From PALSA-1003 sp963791945 (lineage in GTDB: Bacteria > Pseudomonadota > Gammaproteobacteria > Burkholderiales > Casimicrobiaceae), in the NCBI GenBank assembly GCA_963791945.1, contig CAWBUD010000002.1:3100001-3164000 (forward strand): 64,000 bases of DNA, read 5' to 3'. Shown here one piece after another: positions 61,661 to 64,000 of the stretch (position 1 is the stretch's first letter; each line of letters begins with the position of its first letter). The position numbers were made by a program, and so were the translations under genes. The notes beneath the pieces were generated by a model that worked only from the letters and a program-made list of their open reading frames with translations, searched no databases and was not told the origin of the DNA.

Positions 61661-62779
61661 ATGTCCTCCGCCCTCTTCTCGCCTTTCAAGTTGCGCAAGC
61701 TCGCGCTCGCCAACCGCATCGTCGTCTCGCCCATGTGCCAGTACTCCGCGGTCGACGGCTGCGCAACCGACTGGCACATCACGCATTGGGGTCAGCTCCT
61801 CCAGTCGAGCGCGGGCATGTTCACGATCGAGGCCACAGCGGTGTCGGCGGTCGGACGCATCACGTACGGCTGCCTTGGACTCTACGACGACGCGTGCGAA
61901 GCAGCGTTGGGCACGCGGCTCGCGATCGCGCGCAGGAATGCGCCGCCCGTCCCGGTAGCCATCCAGCTCGCTCACGCCGGCCGCAAAGGTTCGTCGCGCC
62001 TGCCGTGGGAAGGCGGACAGCTCATCCATGCAGAACGAGGCGGATGGACGCCGGTCGCGCCGTCCGCGATCCCGCAGCTTCCCGACGAGCCGCCCCCCGC
62101 CGCGCTCGACCTGGCCGGCATGGCGAAGATCCAGCGCGAGTTCGCCGCCGCCGCCCGACGCGCAGCGCGGCTCGGTCTCGATGCGCTCGAGCTGCACTGC
62201 GCGCATGGCTACCTGCTGCACGAATTCCTCTCGCCCATCTCCAACCGGCGCGACGACGACTACGGAGGATCGTTCGAGCACCGCGTGCGGTTCCCGCTGG
62301 AGGTCTTCGCGGCGGTGCGCGCGGTCTGGCCGCAGGACAAGCCCATGGGCGTGCGCATTTCAGCCACCGATTGGGTCGACGGCGGCTGGACGATCGAAGA
62401 CTCCATCGCGCTCGCGCGGCGTCTCAAGGACGCCGGGTGCGACTGGGTCGATACGTCGAGTGGCGGCATCTCGCCCAAACAGAAGATCCCCCTCGGACCC
62501 GGCTACCAGGTGCACCTGGCGCGGCAGATCCGCCGCGCTACGTCCATTGCGACGATGGCCGTCGGCCTGATCACCGACCCCAAGCAGGCCGAGGCGATCG
62601 TCGCCGCGGGCGATGCCGATCTCGTGGCGCTGGCCCGCGCCATGCTGTGGGATCCGCGTTGGCCTTGGCACGCCGCCGAGGCGCTTGACGCGCAGGTCGT
62701 CGCGCCCCAGCAGTACTGGCGATCGGCGCCGCGCGAAGCCGCAACGGTGATCGCGAACGCGAAGGTGGGAATGCGATAG
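61661..62779 (+). CDS. Old yellow enzyme family NADH:flavin oxidoreductase (YqjM-like)
   Basis: The 372-residue FMN enzyme has SALFSPFKLRKLALANRIVVSPMCQYS (with the YqjM-type Cys in PMCQYS), IQLAHAGRKGSS, ALELHCAHGYLLHEFLSPISNRRDDDYGGSFEHR and GDADLVALARAMLWDPRWPWHAA. The family reduces activated C=C bonds with NAD(P)H. YqjM-type members respond to reactive electrophiles. It is a single gene. Confidence 0.94.
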   Translation: MSSALFSPFKLRKLALANRIVVSPMCQYSAVDGCATDWHITHWGQLLQSSAGMFTIEATAVSAVGRITYGCLGLYDDACEAALGTRLAIARRNAPPVPVAIQLAHAGRKGSSRLPWEGGQLIHAERGGWTPVAPSAIPQLPDEPPPAALDLAGMAKIQREFAAAARRAARLGLDALELHCAHGYLLHEFLSPISNRRDDDYGGSFEHRVRFPLEVFAAVRAVWPQDKPMGVRISATDWVDGGWTIEDSIALARRLKDAGCDWVDTSSGGISPKQKIPLGPGYQVHLARQIRRATSIATMAVGLITDPKQAEAIVAAGDADLVALARAMLWDPRWPWHAAEALDAQVVAPQQYWRSAPREAATVIANAKVGMR

Positions 62780-62909
62780 GACCGTAGGACGCCGGCGAAA
62801 CGGCTCGCCTGAAGGTCGCCGACGGCGGCCTTGAAGCTCGCTGTAGCTGATTCGTCTGATTCTTGGTATGGTTATTGCACGATCGCAGGCACAGGTGTAT
62901 CTAACCGCC

Positions 62910-63872
62910 ATGGCTCCGACCGCCATTCCCCTTGCCGGCTTGCAGCCGATCTACTCCGTCGCCGACGTCGATCGCGCGTCGGAGGACAGTGCCGCCCAGC
63001 GCAACGAAGGGTTGAAGGGTTGGTATGACCGCATGCGCAAGCTGGGCGGGTCGCGCTACATCGTCAAGCCGTCCAACCACAATTCGGTCGACGATCTCTA
63101 TGACGTGTCGCCGAACTTCGGCGAAGTCATCGACGACTTGAAGAAATTCCTCGCGCTCGCGGTCTCCGGCAACGAAGCGGTCAACTTCACGCCGATCCTG
63201 CTCATCGGGGAGCCCGGCCTCGGCAAGACTTACTTCGCGCGCAAGCTCGCCGACGCTCTGGCGACCGGATTCGAGTTCGTGTCGATGAACTCTTTGACGG
63301 CGGGATGGGTGCTCACCGGCGCGTCGGCCGGGTGGCACAACGCGCGCCCGGGGAAGGTGGCGCAGACGCTGATCGACGGCGACTTCGCGAATCCCGTCAT
63401 CGTGCTCGATGAAGTGGACAAGGCGGGCGGCGATCACCGCTATGACCCGATGGGGGCGCTTTACACCCTGCTCGAGCGCGACACCGCGGTGCACTTCAAG
63501 GACGAATTCATCGACGTCGACATGGACGCATCGCACATCCTGTGGATCGCGACCGCCAACGACGAGACGTCGATTCCCGAGCCGGTGCTCAACCGGATGA
63601 ACGTCTACGTCATCGAGCGCGCGGACGCCGAAGGCGCGCGCCGGATCGCGCTTTCGGTCTATCGCGAGATCCTCGACCAGCATCACTGGCCGTTCCCGCC
63701 GGAGCCCTCCGAAGCGATGCTCGACCGGCTGGTGGCCGTTCCGGCGCGTGACATGAAGAAGCTCCTCCTCGACGCTTTCGGAACCGCGCGGCTCGCCGGT
63801 CGCGACTACCTCGTTCCCGAGGACATCGACGCCAAGAAGCTCTGCGGCCGCAAGACCCGCGTCGGCTTCTGA
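62910..63872 (+). CDS. Lon-related AAA ATPase without protease domain
   Basis: From the Met at 62910 (an ATG at 62868 adds 14 residues) the protein has 320 residues. A single AAA module shows Walker A GEPGLGKTYFA, Walker B VIVLDEVDKAGGDHRYDP, sensor 1 WIATANDET and an Arg finger in VLNRMNVYVIERA, all as in Lon. The protease domain and N-terminal substrate domain are missing. Similar stand-alone ATPases exist in betaproteobacteria without known function. The stop is 128 bases from the window end, a region where I see nothing. Confidence 0.8.
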   Translation: MAPTAIPLAGLQPIYSVADVDRASEDSAAQRNEGLKGWYDRMRKLGGSRYIVKPSNHNSVDDLYDVSPNFGEVIDDLKKFLALAVSGNEAVNFTPILLIGEPGLGKTYFARKLADALATGFEFVSMNSLTAGWVLTGASAGWHNARPGKVAQTLIDGDFANPVIVLDEVDKAGGDHRYDPMGALYTLLERDTAVHFKDEFIDVDMDASHILWIATANDETSIPEPVLNRMNVYVIERADAEGARRIALSVYREILDQHHWPFPPEPSEAMLDRLVAVPARDMKKLLLDAFGTARLAGRDYLVPEDIDAKKLCGRKTRVGF

Positions 63873-64000
63873 CGCCTTCCCCACCGCCTCGATCGAGTCT
63901 CGGCGAGCCCTGTTGCGGGGCGCGCTGCACCGCCACGGGGCGGATCGCGCCCGGCCGTCCGGACCCTGAGCGGCGCACGGCTGGCACAATGCTCGGTCTT

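Overview
This 64 kb window is high-GC, densely coded chromosomal DNA that reads like a betaproteobacterium of Burkholderiales type. The clues are two Bug-type solute receptors (one truncated), NodT-type efflux parts, a PEP-CTERM exported protein, a DUF4124 protein, thioredoxin-2/Hsp20/Lon in a row, and REP-like GTAGCCCGG intergenic repeats. That assignment is inference: no rRNA, tRNA or marker gene was seen. Long antisense ORFs are frequent because of the base composition and were not annotated.

Layout. 1-10.3 kb: end of an RND pump with its outer-membrane lipoprotein, a trypsin-like/PDZ protein that has lost its catalytic triad, a SylF-type exported protein, an amino-acid oxidase, two proteins with long low-complexity regions, a methyltransferase and an AhpD-like protein. 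10.3-20.4 kb: a small cytochrome c, a MetE-like methyltransferase, kynureninase, two unrelated class III nucleotide cyclases, a PLP lyase and an alpha/beta hydrolase in tandem, and a PEP-CTERM protein with a sigma-54-like promoter just behind a terminator. 20.5-30.3 kb: a TauABC/SsuABC-like importer running into a carboxyltransferase plus biotin carrier pair, then a divergent IclR regulator, a BKACE-family enzyme, an MHS-type permease, an SDR and a GST; this looks like a catabolic cluster for a small organic acid or sulfonate.

30.4-36.8 kb: a UvrD-like helicase and a DedA-rhodanese fusion, separated by a 3,200-base IS1595-type transposon (32552-35751) with 23-base perfect inverted repeats and an 8-base target duplication. 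Its transposase is frameshifted, and it carries four cargo genes, including a Clp-fold (SDH-family) serine protease between two unknown small proteins. 36.8-45.9 kb: a proline-rich TonB-like protein, an ArsR regulator with a partner SRPBCC gene behind a good promoter and palindrome, thioredoxin 2, Hsp20 and Lon, and a 1,064-residue beta-propeller protein. 46.2-47.7 kb: a lower-GC polysaccharide deacetylase/acyltransferase pair bracketed by imperfect 31-base direct repeats. 47.8-50.2 kb: a decayed strip with internally deleted GST and amidohydrolase genes and a truncated Bug gene.

50.2-54.0 kb: a four-gene overlapping operon of adenylate-forming ligase, acyl carrier protein, GxSxG hydrolase and Bug receptor. 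54.1-60.8 kb: a second SsuABC-like transporter with an SDR, a histidinol-dehydrogenase homologue that most resembles sulfopropanediol dehydrogenase (HpsN), and a LysR regulator, suggesting sulfonate catabolism. 60.9-64 kb: a DUF1127 protein, a small exported protein, an old-yellow-enzyme family reductase and a Lon-related AAA ATPase without a protease domain.

Several genes carry single-base frameshifts (10.7 kb, 35.1 kb, 48.6 kb); these could be real or assembly errors.
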